A model generated the notes under the pieces. The model saw only the letters and a program-made list of their open reading frames with translations. It did not search any database and was not told where the DNA came from. From contig NC_081339.1 of NCBI RefSeq assembly GCF_022539665.2, forward strand, positions 6,004,017-6,068,016: a stretch of 64,000 bases of DNA, read 5' to 3'. Positions within the stretch are counted from its first letter, which is position 1; every line of letters begins with the position of its first letter. The translations under genes were made by a program, and so were the position numbers. The stretch comes from Daphnia carinata (lineage: Eukaryota; Arthropoda; Branchiopoda; Diplostraca; Daphniidae). This document shows positions 23,537 through 36,951 of the stretch, in pieces.

Positions 23537-26500
23537 TTAATGTTCGCTACTGTCAAGGATCGAAAGAAAACGTCCAGCAATTAGTCGGGTAATAATCATG
23601 CGACGAATCGGTAATAGCGAAAGGAGAATTAAAGGAAAAATCATCTTCATGTAAGGCCAGGGCACAAAACCAAACAGACACATCAACATTAGCTGACCTA
23701 CTTGATATACGGTGAACTGATGGATTTTGCGCTGTGGAACACGTCGGATGTAGTGATTTGGCGGGTAAGCGGATTGCTGCGTAAAGAAGAGTGTGATGCG
23801 TTCAAACATTTGATTGCCGTCGAGTCCGGTGATGGCCACATAGAGGAAAAGCCCGTTGAGAACGGCCGGCGGGATGTAGGCCAATGGGTAGGGCAACAAC
23901 AGAATCGATAAGCCAATGAGGATGTGCGAAAATAGAACGGTCAATCGGGTCTCCCTCACTCGAACAATTCTTTAAAAATTCTTATTTAAGATTAAAGTCC
24001 AAATTTTTTAATCTAAAGCAATGAGAATTACATTTGATAGACGTGGCCTTGATGAACACGTTGCTCGACATCGGCCAGGGCACGGGCGTGAAGTGGCGAG
24101 TGAGGTACGAGTGCATGCATCCATGGTAATCCGACAGCAGACAATGCAGCCGTCAAAATGGCCATTACAAATAAATCCCAATGGTATGCCGGCCCTTTCT
24201 TTAAACTGGTAGATAAAAAAACAGGAATATACATGAAAGGAGCGAAATGAAATAACTGCCTGAGTTTTACTTGTTGAGTGGCGTGTTCACCATCGCTGAT
24301 GAAATATTTTGATCCATCAAAATGAGCAACGACAAGGCAAAACCCAAACCCATTGCTCCGACGATGGCCAATCCAGGAAGGCGATCCAACGGTGTCAAAG
24401 AAAATACATTTTCACTGTCATCGTAACGGAACGGCTCAACTGTAATGAAATACAAGATATAACTGGTTGGACGATTACTGCTGAAATGATAATCAAATTA
24501 CCTTTAATGTTTTGGAAGAGATAAGAACCAACAAAACTCATGGTGACAACAGCGATGGGCAATGCATAATCTGCCAAGGCTTCCCGTTTTCCAGTAGAGA
24601 GGAAATTCCTTGAAAAATTCAATAAATTTAATCAATTTGAATGATTTCGGTATCGAAATCAGGTGTCCATACGTTTTCTTGAAATTAAAGATGGAAACGC
24701 CTAGCCAAACGGTGCCGAGCATCAGTAAAAGGAAAAGCAGCGAACTGGCTTGATTGCATTCAATCGTCATCGGCTTTTCGATGGCCGCCATAAATGTTTC
24801 TGCCGTTGAGCTGTTTGTTGTATTTTCATTCACTAAATAATAAGACAGCGATGATTTGATGCCTTCCGTCATGTTCACATTGCCCAAACATTGAGGAGAA
24901 TTGAAATTCTTTTGAAAATCTGAAAAATTAAATCATACGTAAGAAATATGCTCTAAAAATTAATTATTATTATTATTATTTACTTTTGGCAGTATCCCGA
25001 AAAGCATCAACGCAAAATGCAATCGAAATGAAAAGGCCAAAAATGTCCTCTGTAGAACGGGTACACCAACGCATCAATCGTGAGACGTTAAAAAGCGAAA
25101 AGAGTAAAAGGAAAAAGGCACACCAAAGGCCAACGCAGCCATACATGGCATAGAAATCCAACTGGAAATCATCACATATGCTGGAAATAACTGATAAACG
25201 ATTAAATTACGATCAAATCCTAATCATAAATTGAAAAATGGCATACCTTTGATGTAGAGTGCTAGAGGTGCAGTAGTTAAAAGAATTAATAGTGGCTGGC
25301 CACCAAATATGACAAAAAATAGACCACCAATCGTTTGCCCCATGATCACCTTTTTGACACCTAATTGACGAAAAATGTAAAAACAAGGAGATTTGAGTTT
25401 CTTTCAATTTAATTTACCTATTTTCCCGTGGGTGTTGTGATCGTTGAGAACACCGAAAGCGATGGCCGGAAGGAGGCAGGCAAAGTAGAGGAAAAAGGTG
25501 GTGGAAAGAACCTTTTGAGGTGTTTTTACTCCAATTATGCCATCGACATAGTCCGATACATAATGCGGTAGTCGACGGGAAAGATCATCTCGGATGCCTT
25601 GCCCAAACTGACAAAGTCTCCCGATACCCTGATTATACAACCGAATATAATTATCTGCACACGTAATGTCTGTGAACGAATGCCAAACTCACGTTACTCA
25701 TTGCGGTGTTTTTGGGTGGTTCAACATCGGCGTCCAATTTGTTAGAAACGGCTGAACGACTCTGATGCTGTTCCTTAATCAATTCTCGCGTTCGATTGAA
25801 AATAAGCTGCTTGAATCCTTCTTCGGTAACTACTTCCACCAATTGACGGCGCAGATGATGATCAGCTAACAATGTAGCAAATGTACGGCCCGTCTCCAAG
25901 GCATTCTTTGTCCCTTTCTATCATTTGCCGTGTACAAAGTACTTTTGATTCAAAGAATATATTTGTTTGATGTCATTACCTCTTTAGCTGGACAGAGTAT
26001 GAGCACAAAAAGTTGGAGATCACGGCAATTCGTTCCCATATTCGTTGGATGTTTGAGCCTGACGATGGCCATGTGTCGCTGCACAAGTGATGGAATATCG
26101 CCACTAAACAAAATTATGTCTGGTATTTTAGGGTTCAATATCAGCAAGAACAAAGTTGCTTACACCAGGCATATCCAAGATTCTTCGTAGGCAAAATTGG
26201 CATTAATTTTGTCTTTGGGGCTGTATGTGGCCTGAATTGTTCTACTTGAGGCTGGAATATGAGAACACATCATAAAAAAGGCCCTGCTCCAAATAGCACT
26301 GCATTTTAATGTTTTATCTACGTACCAGCATTGTGTGTAAAGAGGATATTTTTGGCTTCTTCAACCACAGACATAGGTAATCCAATTTTGTTCAGCAACA
26401 TGTCCACCAAATCGACTGAGGACGAGTACGTCTCTTCTGCAACGTCGTCAAGTAAAAGAACATGCGCCTGGTTGAAAAATTGGTCTACATCGACGCTCGG

Positions 26501-27052
26501 TCTCACTTCGGCGTCAAAATCCTGCAGAGGTAAGTTCTGCAACATAATAAAAATATTCTTGTAAATTTTAAGTGGTTTTCTTAGATCTTGGACATTTTTA
26601 AAGCTCACCTCGTATTTGGCATAGACCAGACTCGTCTCTTCACATTCCCCTGCAAAATAATAATTTAGAGATATAAATAAAACATAATAATCACGAGCAC
26701 TAGTTGAAAAGAGCCATTTAACCACAATGAATGCCATTAAGGAGTTCCCAATTTAAATCAAGACCAAAACCAGGACTTAATGAAGTGAAATACAATACTT
26801 GTTTTTACCGTAGGTGAGTCGCCATTCATTATCACGAAACTCCCAAACTGGACTAGTGTTGCTAGTTCTTGTTTGTAAGCCTACTTCATTGATATCCAAA
26901 TGCACTTGGCCGTCAGACTGCACAGGGGAATCCTTGACACTATGCATATCCATAGCATTTGGGCAGGGCCAATCAGGATTCGATGGTAAACAATTTAAGT
27001 TGTTTTCATAACAGCTCATCCCTTCAAGCGTTTCCTTTGTTAAATCCTTCAT
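23537..27052 (-). CDS. SLC4A11: SLC4A11-like membrane transporter
   Basis: Fourteen exons (minus): 27052-26809, 26649-26609, 26536-26326, 26251-26164, 26103-25980, 25917-25693, 25628-25418, 25360-25247, 25190-24984, 24919-24673, 24608-24502, 24439-24271, 24205-24032, 23969-23537. They sum to 2,595 nt and close in frame as 864 residues. The N-terminal half is the cytoplasmic domain of SLC4 transporters ([25 protein letters not shown] is intronic sequence plus [16 protein letters not shown]). The membrane half has [61 protein letters not shown] and the conserved C-terminal RRVPQRKIH and [18 protein letters not shown]. These features fit the SLC4A11 branch better than classical bicarbonate exchangers. 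Vertebrate SLC4A11 moves H+/OH- or ammonia-coupled H+; the substrate here is inferred. No upstream TATA box was evident. Confidence 0.9.
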
Positions 27053-27879
27053 GGTTTAGCTGGAAATAAAGGAACATAAATGGGACACCTTTATTCAATT
27101 AACACCACCATCAAATGTGAAGGAATCTTCGTTAAATACTTGAGAATTGAGCGTCAAACCGAATGACAAGAAGCCTTGCTTTGTTAATCAGTTCAATCGA
27201 GACACGCATGTGTGAACTCAACGGATTCCGGCAGCCAAACGTACTGCACAAGGCTGATGAAGCGAAAGCTTTTATAAGCATCTCGCAGGAAGGCATGGTC
27301 AACTAGATGGTGAAAGCGCGCCTTACAATTTGGTCATCGTCTTAATGGGGCAGTCCTGAGCGAATCCCATAGACTTTTATTATCGTAAGGAAACTAAAGC
27401 CTGCTTACCATAAATAGCCACTTATGAGCCTTGGCTCCATGATGTAATTCACTGTCGGTTTCAAGTTCATAACAGCACAGCGGACCTACAGACTTTCTCC
27501 TTTTTGTATAGGTATTTTGCTTTCGCTTTTCCCCAATTCATTTTTCTCTGATAGAGGCACATAGGCGAAGCGACAACGTATAGCTCGAGGCGGCAATAGC
27601 TTATCCAACTGAAAGTGTAAAAAGAGTTTCATTTAGGGAAAAGAAAAATATCGAACAATACGTGAACCTACCAGCGAAGCGAAAGCGCAAAAGTGAAAGT
27701 TTTAAACGATTGTAATAATTTACAGCAATTCTTTTTATCGCATTTGCTAAAATGTGAAAATCCTATTTTCCCAACATGCCTCTATAATTGGGGCCATGTA
27801 AACTTCTACATACAGCGCGGCTTGATTTTTTTTCGATACTGCACTGGAAAATGAGAAAGTTGCCACCTTCTATTTTTTT
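27053..27879. other. Intergenic: upstream of the SLC4A11-like gene
   Basis: No convincing coding exon or domain on either strand. It probably includes the promoter and 5' untranslated region of the transporter to its left, but I see no clear core promoter motif. Confidence 0.5.
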
Positions 27880-28026
<147 letters not shown>

Positions 28027-30000
28027 GTTTGATACAGAACTTCTTTAATAGCGGTCACTATTGGTTAAGTTGCGTCCAAAGGTTTTCAAACGTCCGGCAC
28101 CGTCCTTAGCCTTGCGCACACTTTGAATAATTTTTCGTTTTAACTTCTAGGAGATTAAAGAGAACCAATAAAAGACTATTCTTTTCTATTATCATGTAGA
28201 AAATATACATACCACATTTTGCCAGGATAGGTGAATTTAAGATGTTATCTTTCTTGGTGATTTGTTTTTTGAAGAATAAAACAATCTATTCCTAGAGTTC
28301 ATCTAACACAAGAACGTTGATGAAATGCTACTGTTGTAGTAGTAGTAGTTGTCCTCAATCGAACTAGAATAATGTTAGGCAAAGTAGAATGTGGTGGTTA
28401 ATTAAAGGACAAACCACGCTATTTACCCCAGTATTCACATCTCTGCAGAAATATAATTTCTAGTTTCAAATGACAAATGCTGAGAAAATGCTCTAGATCC
28501 CCACGTTATCCATCTCTCTTTTCAAAAAGTTAAAGAGTACAGTGAGAAAAACAAGAGAAATGTAGTTATTTTAACTTGTTGGGTGTTACCTGTTCAAAAC
28601 ATTTCTAAAACTTTTGGCCTGATAATGATGACCTTTTTGTACTCGAACTTCATGTGGGGCTTTGAGATACAAAGGCAAAAGGTGCCAAATAGAACATAGC
28701 TAGATCCTTCAACTTGGTACTATCAATAGAAAAATTATGTAAACCATGATGGTCTGTGTGGCAGCAAATCTGTTGAAGAAGATGTAGAAACCTACCATGC
28801 AATGGTTGAAGAATGAGATCTTCTTGGAGAATATACTTGTTTTCTTTCCACGTGTTGTCCACACACGACATGCAAGCTTTTTTTGTAAAAAGAATATTCT
28901 TTGCTGACCGATTTCTTAGATTAAACGAGAATATGGCAGTGTGCCCTATGGTAAGTCACGGCGTCCACGCGTTTCGAGACCTTTGTCGTTTGCAACTGTA
29001 GGACGCCATTTTTTTTGTCCTTTGTTTATATCGATGAGTATACAGGCCATGGTGAAAAATAACAAATGAAATATTTTTTTATCAGCTAGCAAGGCAAACG
29101 CTGATTGAAAAGTAACCTAGTTGCTCCCAGCACGGTATTTGAAAATCGTAAATAACCAATTGAACTAAAAATTAGTTGCTGATTAATCAAGACTCAAAAG
29201 TTCAAGATATCAATTAAGTAAAAACAGGGATAGGAGGACAGACTTGGTAATTATGGCTGCCCACATTGTCAGGTCATACATTTTTTTATATAATAAAATG
29301 TAGAACCAACTATGTTTCATTTTAGGTCAACAATTGTGGCATTTACAAAAAGCAGCCATGGCTGATTAAACTGATTAAACAATGAGAAGCCATCACAGTC
29401 CCAGAAAATACCTCAGATGTTCAACAGTGAAACATATGATATGGTTGGAGATAATCCTGCTGTCAGCTTTGCTATAGAACATTGTTTTTGTTGTGTGTCT
29501 AATCTCAATGGTTGGATATATAAGGTAAACTTAAATAAAAACATATTATTTTATTTGCTTAAAGAAAAATCATCCTTCAAAATCCTGTTGTTACTTTTAG
29601 TTCACTGCTTTTCAAAGTGATAACCGTGGAACACCCACATACTAAGACTTTACAAATTGTAGAAGTTTAATCTAAGCTTTATTTTATAGGCATTTTCAGA
29701 AGTAAGCAATCCCCAGAAATGATGGGGGCATTAATTGTCAGGAAAGGTCATCAAATGGAAATACCTCAAAGCACTCTTTGAAGAAGCAGCATGGCTGTTT
29801 TCCCCACTATGTATACATCACATATGTATAATAATCATGTATGATGATTTATGCCTCATCATTATCATGCTTTTTAACCACTCCAACACTCTTTTATGAC
29901 AAATCACAGGAGAAAGGAAAGAAAATGTACAATCAATTTGCTATTGATTCTGCAACGTGTATTGTTTCACATTATACTGGGGAAAAAATGAAGGTAATTA
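28027..30000. other. Intergenic, no recognised gene
   Basis: Only short, unrelated open frames. One stretch (28,146 down to 28,045, minus) stays open for 33 codons after a CTCCTAG acceptor-like site, but no upstream exon joins it in frame. Confidence 0.5.
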
Positions 30001-30680
30001 CTATGGTTTAATGAACTTGGAACGCTTGCGGTAGGCTGGGGCGCAGCAAGTGAAACGGACGTCGTTAAGGGCAGTGTTGTCCACCAAAAGTCCGCCTTCT
30101 GGACGGACGCGAGTCTCCATTCCGCAAATACCATCAACACATTCAGCGCTGTAATCGCCCCAAAAGCCGCCTGTGTTGCCAATTCCGTTGATCTCGCTGC
30201 CATCAGAGCATGTAAAACGGATGTTGTTGACGGCAGTGTTGTCCGTCTGATTTCCGGCTGGGCTAACACGCAACTGGAAGCTTTTCAAGAACGTACCAGT
30301 TGGGCAATTCTGTACGGGTTGCGTATTTCCAGCACTAGGTAAATTTGAGTTAAAATTGGAAGTACAGAAACACGATATAAAAAAAATGTTTATTTTCTAA
30401 TACTAGGTTAATAACGAACTTACTGTCCTGCGGTGGAAGTCAAAGTAGTTTGGCCGGCATCGTCACAGAAAAGAACGAGGGTATTCAGAGCCGAATCGTC
30501 AAAAATTGGAGCATCAGCTTCATTAGTGGTTTGGTAACTGACAGCCCTGGAACCTGCTGGGCAAGTTTCCAATGGTCCCCAACGTCCGTCAGTTTCACCG
30601 TTAGTGACGGTGATGACTTGACCGTTGGCGAGGCCAACGAAGAGTGCAACCGCCAAATACTTCAATACGTTTCGGATCAT
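30001..30680 (-). CDS. VMO-I family secreted protein, gene 1
   Basis: Two exons, 30680-30424 and 30334-30001, close in frame as 196 residues. Residues 1-20 (MIRNVLKYLAVALFVGLANG) are a signal peptide. The mature part has VMO-I repeats: VTNGETDGRWGPLETCPAGS, then D-SALNTLVLFC, D-NTAVNNIRFTC and D-NTALNDVRFTCC, with W-G-x-[WY]-S before each cysteine block. VMO-I proteins form a three-sided beta-prism. The hen founder is an outer vitelline-membrane protein; arthropod roles are not well established. The single phase-2 intron (GTAAGT...CTAG) sits at the same place in its paralogs at 31.5, 33.1 and 55.7 kb. Confidence 0.92.
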
Positions 30681-30743
30681 GTTGAACGGTCAAGAGTTTT
30701 GCTTCTCAAACCAACCACTGGATTATGTTGGCCTGCATCTAGT

Positions 30744-30756
30744 CGTTATATATCCG
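30744..30756 (-). promoter_or_regulatory. Possible TATA box of VMO-I gene 1
   Basis: Minus-strand GGATATATAACG lies about 70 nt upstream of the start codon, a reasonable distance for a TATA box with a short 5' leader. The match is simple and unverified. Confidence 0.35.
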
Positions 30757-31493
30757 CAATGGCTTACGATTGGTGTCATTGGCTTCATAAGATAAAGTTG
30801 TGTGTCCTGTACGGTACAATACAACGCAATACAAACACGAATGGACTCACTTTTGTTTGTTTGATTTAAATTGACTTGTTTGTTTTTCCGCAGTCTAAAT
30901 TTTTTTAGTGTTCTGTTGTTGTGCATCGGCTATCATAGGCGTCACGATTGAAACGATGTTGTTTTTTTTTCATGCTTTTTATGTTGTGTGCAATAATTTG
31001 AGTTGAATCCCCTGCTCCATGCGAACATGTGGCAAATGAATCATTTCGTTCCATGTAGCATCAATATTATTAAAGTTTGGAAGATAATTTCTGAGTTTTC
31101 ATTTTGATAATTTGTCTGCAAAGTAGAGCCATCTATCAATAAAATATTGAAGTCCTTGAAGAGCTGTCTGTTTTAAACCAGACCTCCGCTCCGTGACGTC
31201 ATCACAATGGGAGGCGAGGTTTTTTTTTAAAAATCAGCTTGTGCCGTGGGTAGATAGTTAAGTAAACCTGTCATATGACGTCCACGCAAACATCCGCAAC
31301 GGTAGATGACGTCTGATAAACGTCATTTTATCTCCTGTCAGTGACATTTTTATCAACAAGTCATGTGATGTCAATCTGATTGATATGTTACTTTAGTAAG
31401 CTGTCGTAAATTTTCTTTTTGGATGAATTTGGAACGTCAAAAAGTTCTAAATGTACTTTTGTTTTAATTCACTTATGGTTAATACAGAAAGAA
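30757..31493. other. Intergenic between VMO-I genes 1 and 2
   Basis: AT-rich, no open frame with recognisable content. It presumably holds the 5' regulatory region of gene 1 and the 3' end of gene 2. Confidence 0.5.
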
Positions 31494-32144
31494 TCAACAG
31501 CAAAGAAAACCAACGTTGTTTAAAGCGGTGTTATCACCCAAAGTTCCCATAGGCATAACACGAGTTTCCAGTCCACAGATGCCCGTTAAATCGCAGTTCT
31601 CAGCACTGAAATCACCCCAAATACCGGCCGAATTGCCATTGAAATTCAATAAAGTCCCATCTGTGCAATAGAATTGGATGCTGTTGACTGACGTGTTGTC
31701 GGATAATTCCGGGTCGTATGTCTCAACTCTCAAACGGAATGAAGACAATGCTTCACCTGGAGGACAATTTTGTCTCAATTCCCAAGTTCCAGTACTAGAA
31801 TAACAAAGATAACAAGTCATATTGTCTGTAGAGATGAATTGGTAAAAAACAATAACATACTCTCCAAGTATTGAAGTGATACTGGTGCCTGCAGTGTCAT
31901 TGCAAAATAAACGGATGGAATTCATGGCTGTTTTGTCGTAAAGTATCACGTCTAGTGGATCGTTTTGCGTTTGATAGCCGATGGCTCTTGAACCATCAGG
32001 GCAAATTTCCAGCAATCCCCAACTTCCCTCCGTTCCCCCATTGGTAACCGAAATGATTTTCAAAGCTTCGGTGCTCCTGGGCTGAAGCACCAGGCTCAAC
32101 ATTAAAAAGCTGACAAAAAATGCTACTAGGCGATGAACGACCAT
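31494..32144 (-). CDS. VMO-I family secreted protein, gene 2
   Basis: Two exons, 32144-31861 and 31794-31494, joined through a 66-nt intron (GTATGT...TTCTAG) give 194 residues. The whole interval is also open without splicing (216 codons), but the splice removes a stretch lacking VMO-I similarity and restores the intron position of the paralogs. A long signal peptide (about residues 1-27, with FFVSFLMLSLVLQP) precedes VTNGGTEGSWGLLEICPDGS and three D-x-(S/T)-x-N-x-[IV]-x-F-x-C blocks. GIWGDFSAENCDLTGICGLE replaces the cysteine spacing of the sister genes with one extra cysteine-bearing insert. This is the most divergent of the four VMO-I copies here. Confidence 0.9.
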   Translation of the reverse strand: MVVHRLVAFFVSFLMLSLVLQPRSTEALKIISVTNGGTEGSWGLLEICPDGSRAIGYQTQNDPLDVILYDKTAMNSIRLFCNDTAGTSITSILGEYVIVFYQFISTDNMTCYLCYSSTGTWELRQNCPPGEALSSFRLRVETYDPELSDNTSVNSIQFYCTDGTLLNFNGNSAGIWGDFSAENCDLTGICGLETRVMPMGTLGDNTALNNVGFLCC

Positions 32145-33121
32145 CTTAAATTGATAGAAAACGTCAATTGATCAACTTGCATCAAAACACCGCACATTAA
32201 ATGTTCACTTTCGAACACAATGACTTGTGTTGACGTTGTAAGAGGAAGAGTGAAAAACATACATGGTTTTATCTGATAAGCTTTGCTCACCTATAATGCT
32301 TACGGTTTTCCCTGTTGGTCTGGTTTCTGGTGCCGCCATTATTGTTGCACACTGGCATTGGAAACAAGGTTAACACAGAAACGAGATAATAGACTGGTTG
32401 TTTTCACATGACTACCGGGCTCCATAGTTCATTGGCTAATATGCTACATTCACCTTTCATCATCTTCGACCTGTCCAGTTCACTTCCTGAATATCCACTT
32501 TAGGCTAATCAGACCACGTAGACGCATCTATGATTTAATAAAAATACCACATGCGAAAGAATACCACACGTTACTGCACTGTAAAACATGGCGACTGCTC
32601 GTTGTTCGAGTCCATTGTATACGAGATGCCAAGTTTTAAAATAAGATATAAAAAGATGAAAGAATAATATCAATAATAAAAAAAAAAAAATTTACAGGGT
32701 CACGGGAATTAGAGGCTCTCTCCATAAGTTTTGAAAACATTTCCTTACATTTGAATTACGAAAATTTTTTTTTAAGTAGGGGTCGCTGAATGCGCCCTCA
32801 AATTTGGAAAGGTAGCCATGTTTTCGTATTATCTACGTGAAAATAGTGGGATGGCTTTGTTCGCCAATTTGTCAGCCCAAAAAGTTTTCTTTCACGTTTA
32901 TCGTTTTGGAATAATCGTACTGTAGGCATCGATGCATCTTGTAATTGGCTTAGTGATTGATTTTGTGTACTGTTAAACGCTAAGTTTTTGTATAATGTGC
33001 TTATTATAGGAAGGGGTACAAAGACATTACAACCTCGTTCTGTACTACAGACGTATCGAAATTGGCCAGTATTAATTCACATTCCTAGAGCGTTTTATAA
33101 AGATGACAACGATACGTAAAC
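32145..33121. other. Intergenic between VMO-I genes 2 and 3
   Basis: No gene recognised. A poly-A stretch near 32,680-32,692 and generally low-complexity AT sequence. Confidence 0.5.
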
Positions 33122-33766
33122 TTAAAATTTCTTGAGGTCGACCGCAGTGCAGCAAGTGAAACGGACATCATTAAGGGCGGTGTTGTCAACCAGAAGTCCA
33201 CCATCGGGACGAACACGAGTTTCAATTCCACAAATGCCATCTAGACATTCGGCGCTGTATTCGCCCCAATATCCTTCTCTGTTGCCGATTCCATTGATGT
33301 CACGATCATTGGAGCACATGAAACGAATGTCGTTGACGGCCGTGTTATCTGTCGTGTTGCCCGCTGGACTGACTCGCAATTGGAAGCTCTTCATGTAAGC
33401 ACCGAACGGGCAGGTCTGAACATTTTGCCAATTTCCTGTACTATATGGATGCCAATAATCAAATTACATTATAAGTTTCTTCCTCGAGATGAAATGGACT
33501 TACTGTCCGGGAGTGGAAGTCAAGTTGGTTTGCAATGGATCGTCGCAAAAGATAGCGATAGTGTTCACAGCGGAATCATCAACGACGGGAGCATCAAGTT
33601 CATTCTGAGTTTGGTAGCTAACGGCTCTGGAACCTGATGGACAAGTTTCCAATGGTCCCCAACGTCCGTCAGTCTCGCCGTTGGTGACAGTAATGACTTG
33701 CTGTCCATTAGCGAGGCCAAGGAACACGAACAAGGCTAAATATCCTACAACAACATTCTTAATCAT
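33122..33766 (-). CDS. VMO-I family secreted protein, gene 3
   Basis: Two exons, 33766-33504 and 33440-33122, close as 193 residues. I chose the ATG at 33,766 because it starts directly with a signal peptide (MIKNVVVGYLALFVFLGLA) like gene 1; an upstream in-frame start would place a charged extension before it. VTNGETDGRWGPLETCPSGS, NTAVNDIRFMC and NTALNDVRFTCC mark the VMO-I repeats. It is very close to gene 1 in both halves, so the pair looks like a recent duplication. Both share donor GGACA-GTAAGT. Confidence 0.92.
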
Positions 33767-33875
33767 GGCTGATTGGAAAATATTACCTGAATTAGGCAAA
33801 GAAATCAAGATCATAAAAACAAGTCTTGCCCTACGTTCGGCAAAGCAACAACTAATGGAGATGAGCACGATAGCA

Positions 33876-33888
33876 CATTTATAAAGGC
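33876..33888 (-). promoter_or_regulatory. Possible TATA box of VMO-I gene 3
   Basis: Minus-strand GCCTTTATAAATG lies about 115 nt upstream of the start codon; TTTATAAA is a fair TATA match. A TATATA run sits just further upstream. Confidence 0.35.
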
Positions 33889-36800
33889 TATATATCTATG
33901 CCTTTTGACATATGCATTACCGAAACATAATAACATGATATATATTTTTGAAAATACATATCATGTACGGGAAGGCGATGAAAGGCGTAGACAAGTTAGG
34001 TTTTCCCCAGCTCCAACTCTGTAGATAGATACAAATTAGATATCGATGTGGTTCTACAATCGTCTGCTTCACATGGGGGCGTTCATGGATTCAGGGCTTC
34101 CATTACTTGCATCATTTCCTGCCAGTACATCTTCTTCTTTGTATGTCTCTGATTACAATGAATTGCTACAAATGATTGTTCTAGTTATGAGAGATCTTTG
34201 TTAATTGTTGTTTAATTGCTTACATTGATTTTGCAGCAGGTGTGGTGGTTGTGGTGGGACTTTGGAAAGAGATCCACTTTTATCACATTCCTGATAAGGA
34301 TGAAGGTAACACGTCCTTCGGACTACGTGTCGATTGCCACTCATTTCAACCTGCACGTATCACTGTGATCAGAGATCTGCGATGATGCAATACCGGATTG
34401 GGTTAAAGATATCGTCATTTATCTCAGCTTCCTTATGCCATCTGACGACGAAATTTCACCCAAAACTATACATTTTTTAAAAACTTGCTGTGCAACAATT
34501 TTGACGAAATTGGTCTGCGAGCAAAGAATAGTTGATGGTAAGGTAAAAAAAAACATTACATATTAATCACTTTACATCTTGCATATTTTTTTTTCAGGTT
34601 TTTTCAACAGCCTTTATATTCTCTGACATACTCCAAGTAACTAACAAAAATCTGAGATTATTTCTGACGGCAGGCAATGTCACAGGTAGACAACGGAAAA
34701 AACAGGTTTCTAATTGTCGGCGTTTCCTTAACGGGAATGTTGAAGGACCATCGCTTAATTCCGTTTGATATGCTTGGCTCTGTCTGTTGGACGATGACAT
34801 GAATCAGAAATTATCAAATGGTGACGATACAATTCAATTTGGACAGAATTTCGGAACTTGTAGGCGCAATTTAAATATGCTAATAATTAAGTTTTTTTTT
34901 TATCTTTCCCAAATGACCCCAAAAAAATAATAAACAAAAAAAAAAGATGTTCTATTATTCTTCTTATCGCCTAGAGTCGTCCCTATCTAGTAGGTATATA
35001 TATATTAAAAAAAAGGCTAATGAGACCTTGTTTTTCCTTCCCTAATTGTAGAACAGTTAGGACGCGGTAGATATCACTATATGAATAGCATTATAAGGGC
35101 AAAGTAATCAAACCAGGTATTATAAGCAAATGAAATGCTGTTTGACCACGTTAGACAACTAGAACCGAAACGCAATAATTAATCACATTGATTCAAAGTC
35201 TCTGCCGGTTTCGACATCTGGAAAGATGCTATCCCCTTTGTTGATTTTTCTTTGATGTCGGATACTTAACAATATTTCCCCCCTGGTTTTTCCAGGCTAT
35301 CGTGTAAAGTATGCCGATTCGCAAATTGGAGGTTGTCATAACTCCCCGAATGCGTCAATCGGTTTGCAACTAGACGAAAGGATAGTTGGGTCACGTTATT
35401 CTGAATTATGTGATGAAAAGTTATTGTCTAATGTCTCGTTACTCTTAGCAATTTGCTATTTTGGTTTTATCACGAATTTTAGGGGAATTCCTGCATGTAA
35501 GTACAATGCCACGAGGGGCAGCACAAGACGTTGAACTTTTGCCCTCGAAACAGGGAAAAATTGATTTTGTTTTTCCGACACATTACATAAATATTGAGTA
35601 TGGACGTTACCACCAAAAAAGGCAAAATAAAAAAATAAAAACTAGAATGTTTTTAAATGAAGCAAAAAGTTTATGACCAAAGAAAACCAGCTTACCTAAC
35701 AAAATACCCAAAATGGCAGTCCTTCACTCAAAAGGATATGTTTAGTGCTGATCCTCTCGTCCAATGCTAGACAGGGATACAAAACGTGTTTTTTTCGTCT
35801 AGCTTTGAAACATCTTCGATAACATCAAAATAATGAGGTGGACACTAAATATTCATTACCTTGTATGGAAATTGGTGGCTGTGGCCATTTTTGAGTTTTG
35901 GTTCTTCTAATGTTACGGGACACAAATATTAGAGTCTGCTTCCTTGCTTGTGAGGGTAACAGAACTTAAGATCGGCTGCTGGTCGTTCGATGTGCCATGA
36001 AGTACTGCGTAATGCAAGCCGTTCTGTATCGATAAATATTTTAAATATCGCATTTGTAGAATTGATGTTAATTTTAGTTTAATGTATATACGATATAACT
36101 GTAGTTGATTTTGATGTACGCCAATGGATTTGTATTGCACAACAGAGTAGATAATGTCGTGTCGGCAGATGCCATCTATTTTCCAGTTAAATCATTAAAC
36201 TTGGAAAATGTGCTCATGCGTCTACGTAGGTACAGCTATCTGTTGCCACAAGCAATCATCAACGTGTTCCTTTCCGCATTCGCGTACATGTCATAGACTG
36301 GCCAGCAAACCAGAAATTTCCAACATCCATATCAAAACGTAGACAAATTAAAAGTCAGCGTTCAAGTTCATACTTGCTCAAACGTATGACCCGATGAAAA
36401 CAAGGAAGTTCTCGTAGCAGAATGTGCTCTGAAAATTGAGTAGGATGATATTCGTCAGGAACATGTTGACCAGTCAAGTGAAATGTACTTTGAAAGTTAG
36501 TTGCACTTTTGTGGTAAGGTAGCAAAAATTTGTTAGAAAAGTGCAGATTAGCACTGTAGATCTGACTGGACGTGCCAGCGATTGTATTTAGGCCACGACA
36601 TTGCAGACGAATCCAAAATTACGAAATGAAATGAATCACAACGTATAAATTATGATTTTGTATTTCTTTCGACGACTTGTTGAGCAAATAAATAAACTAC
36701 AGACAATTATTTTTAAAAAAATCAAGTTAAATAAAGACTATTTTAAGGAAAACGTTAATGTAGTTAATTATTCAACACAATGCTAGATATGGGTGACTTG

Positions 36801-36951
36801 CCCATTCCATTTCACGCCATAAATAAATAAATAACATGTCGCATTGGAAAGAGAGTTGCAAAGACAAAAAAGAAATGGATGATTACTTTTAAAACACTCG
36901 GTGAATGAAATTTATATGATATAAATATAGTTTTTCTTTTTTGGCTCTTAT
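33889..36951. other. Intergenic, about 3 kb without a recognised gene
   Basis: Only short open frames with no signal peptide, domain or splice-consistent neighbours. AT-rich, with A and T homopolymers near 34,890-34,960. Confidence 0.5.

Noticed and set aside
23698-23916. Open frames overlapping the SLC4A11-like last exon on other frames
   Set aside because: The exon frame carries the conserved transporter C-terminus; the others are shadows of it.
28045-28146. Open 33-codon stretch on the minus strand after CTCCTAG, with a lysine/arginine-rich translation
   Set aside because: The nearest upstream block with a GTATGT donor joins out of frame and contains a stop; 33 open codons are expected fairly often by chance.
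31494-32144. Reading VMO-I gene 2 as one unspliced 216-codon frame
   Set aside because: The extra 66 nt begin GTATGT and end TTCTAG, lack VMO-I similarity, and lie exactly at the intron position shared by the three paralogs.
36105-36296. 63-codon frame with a methionine start in the 33.9-36.9 kb gap
   Set aside because: No signal peptide, domain, splice sites or nearby partner exons.
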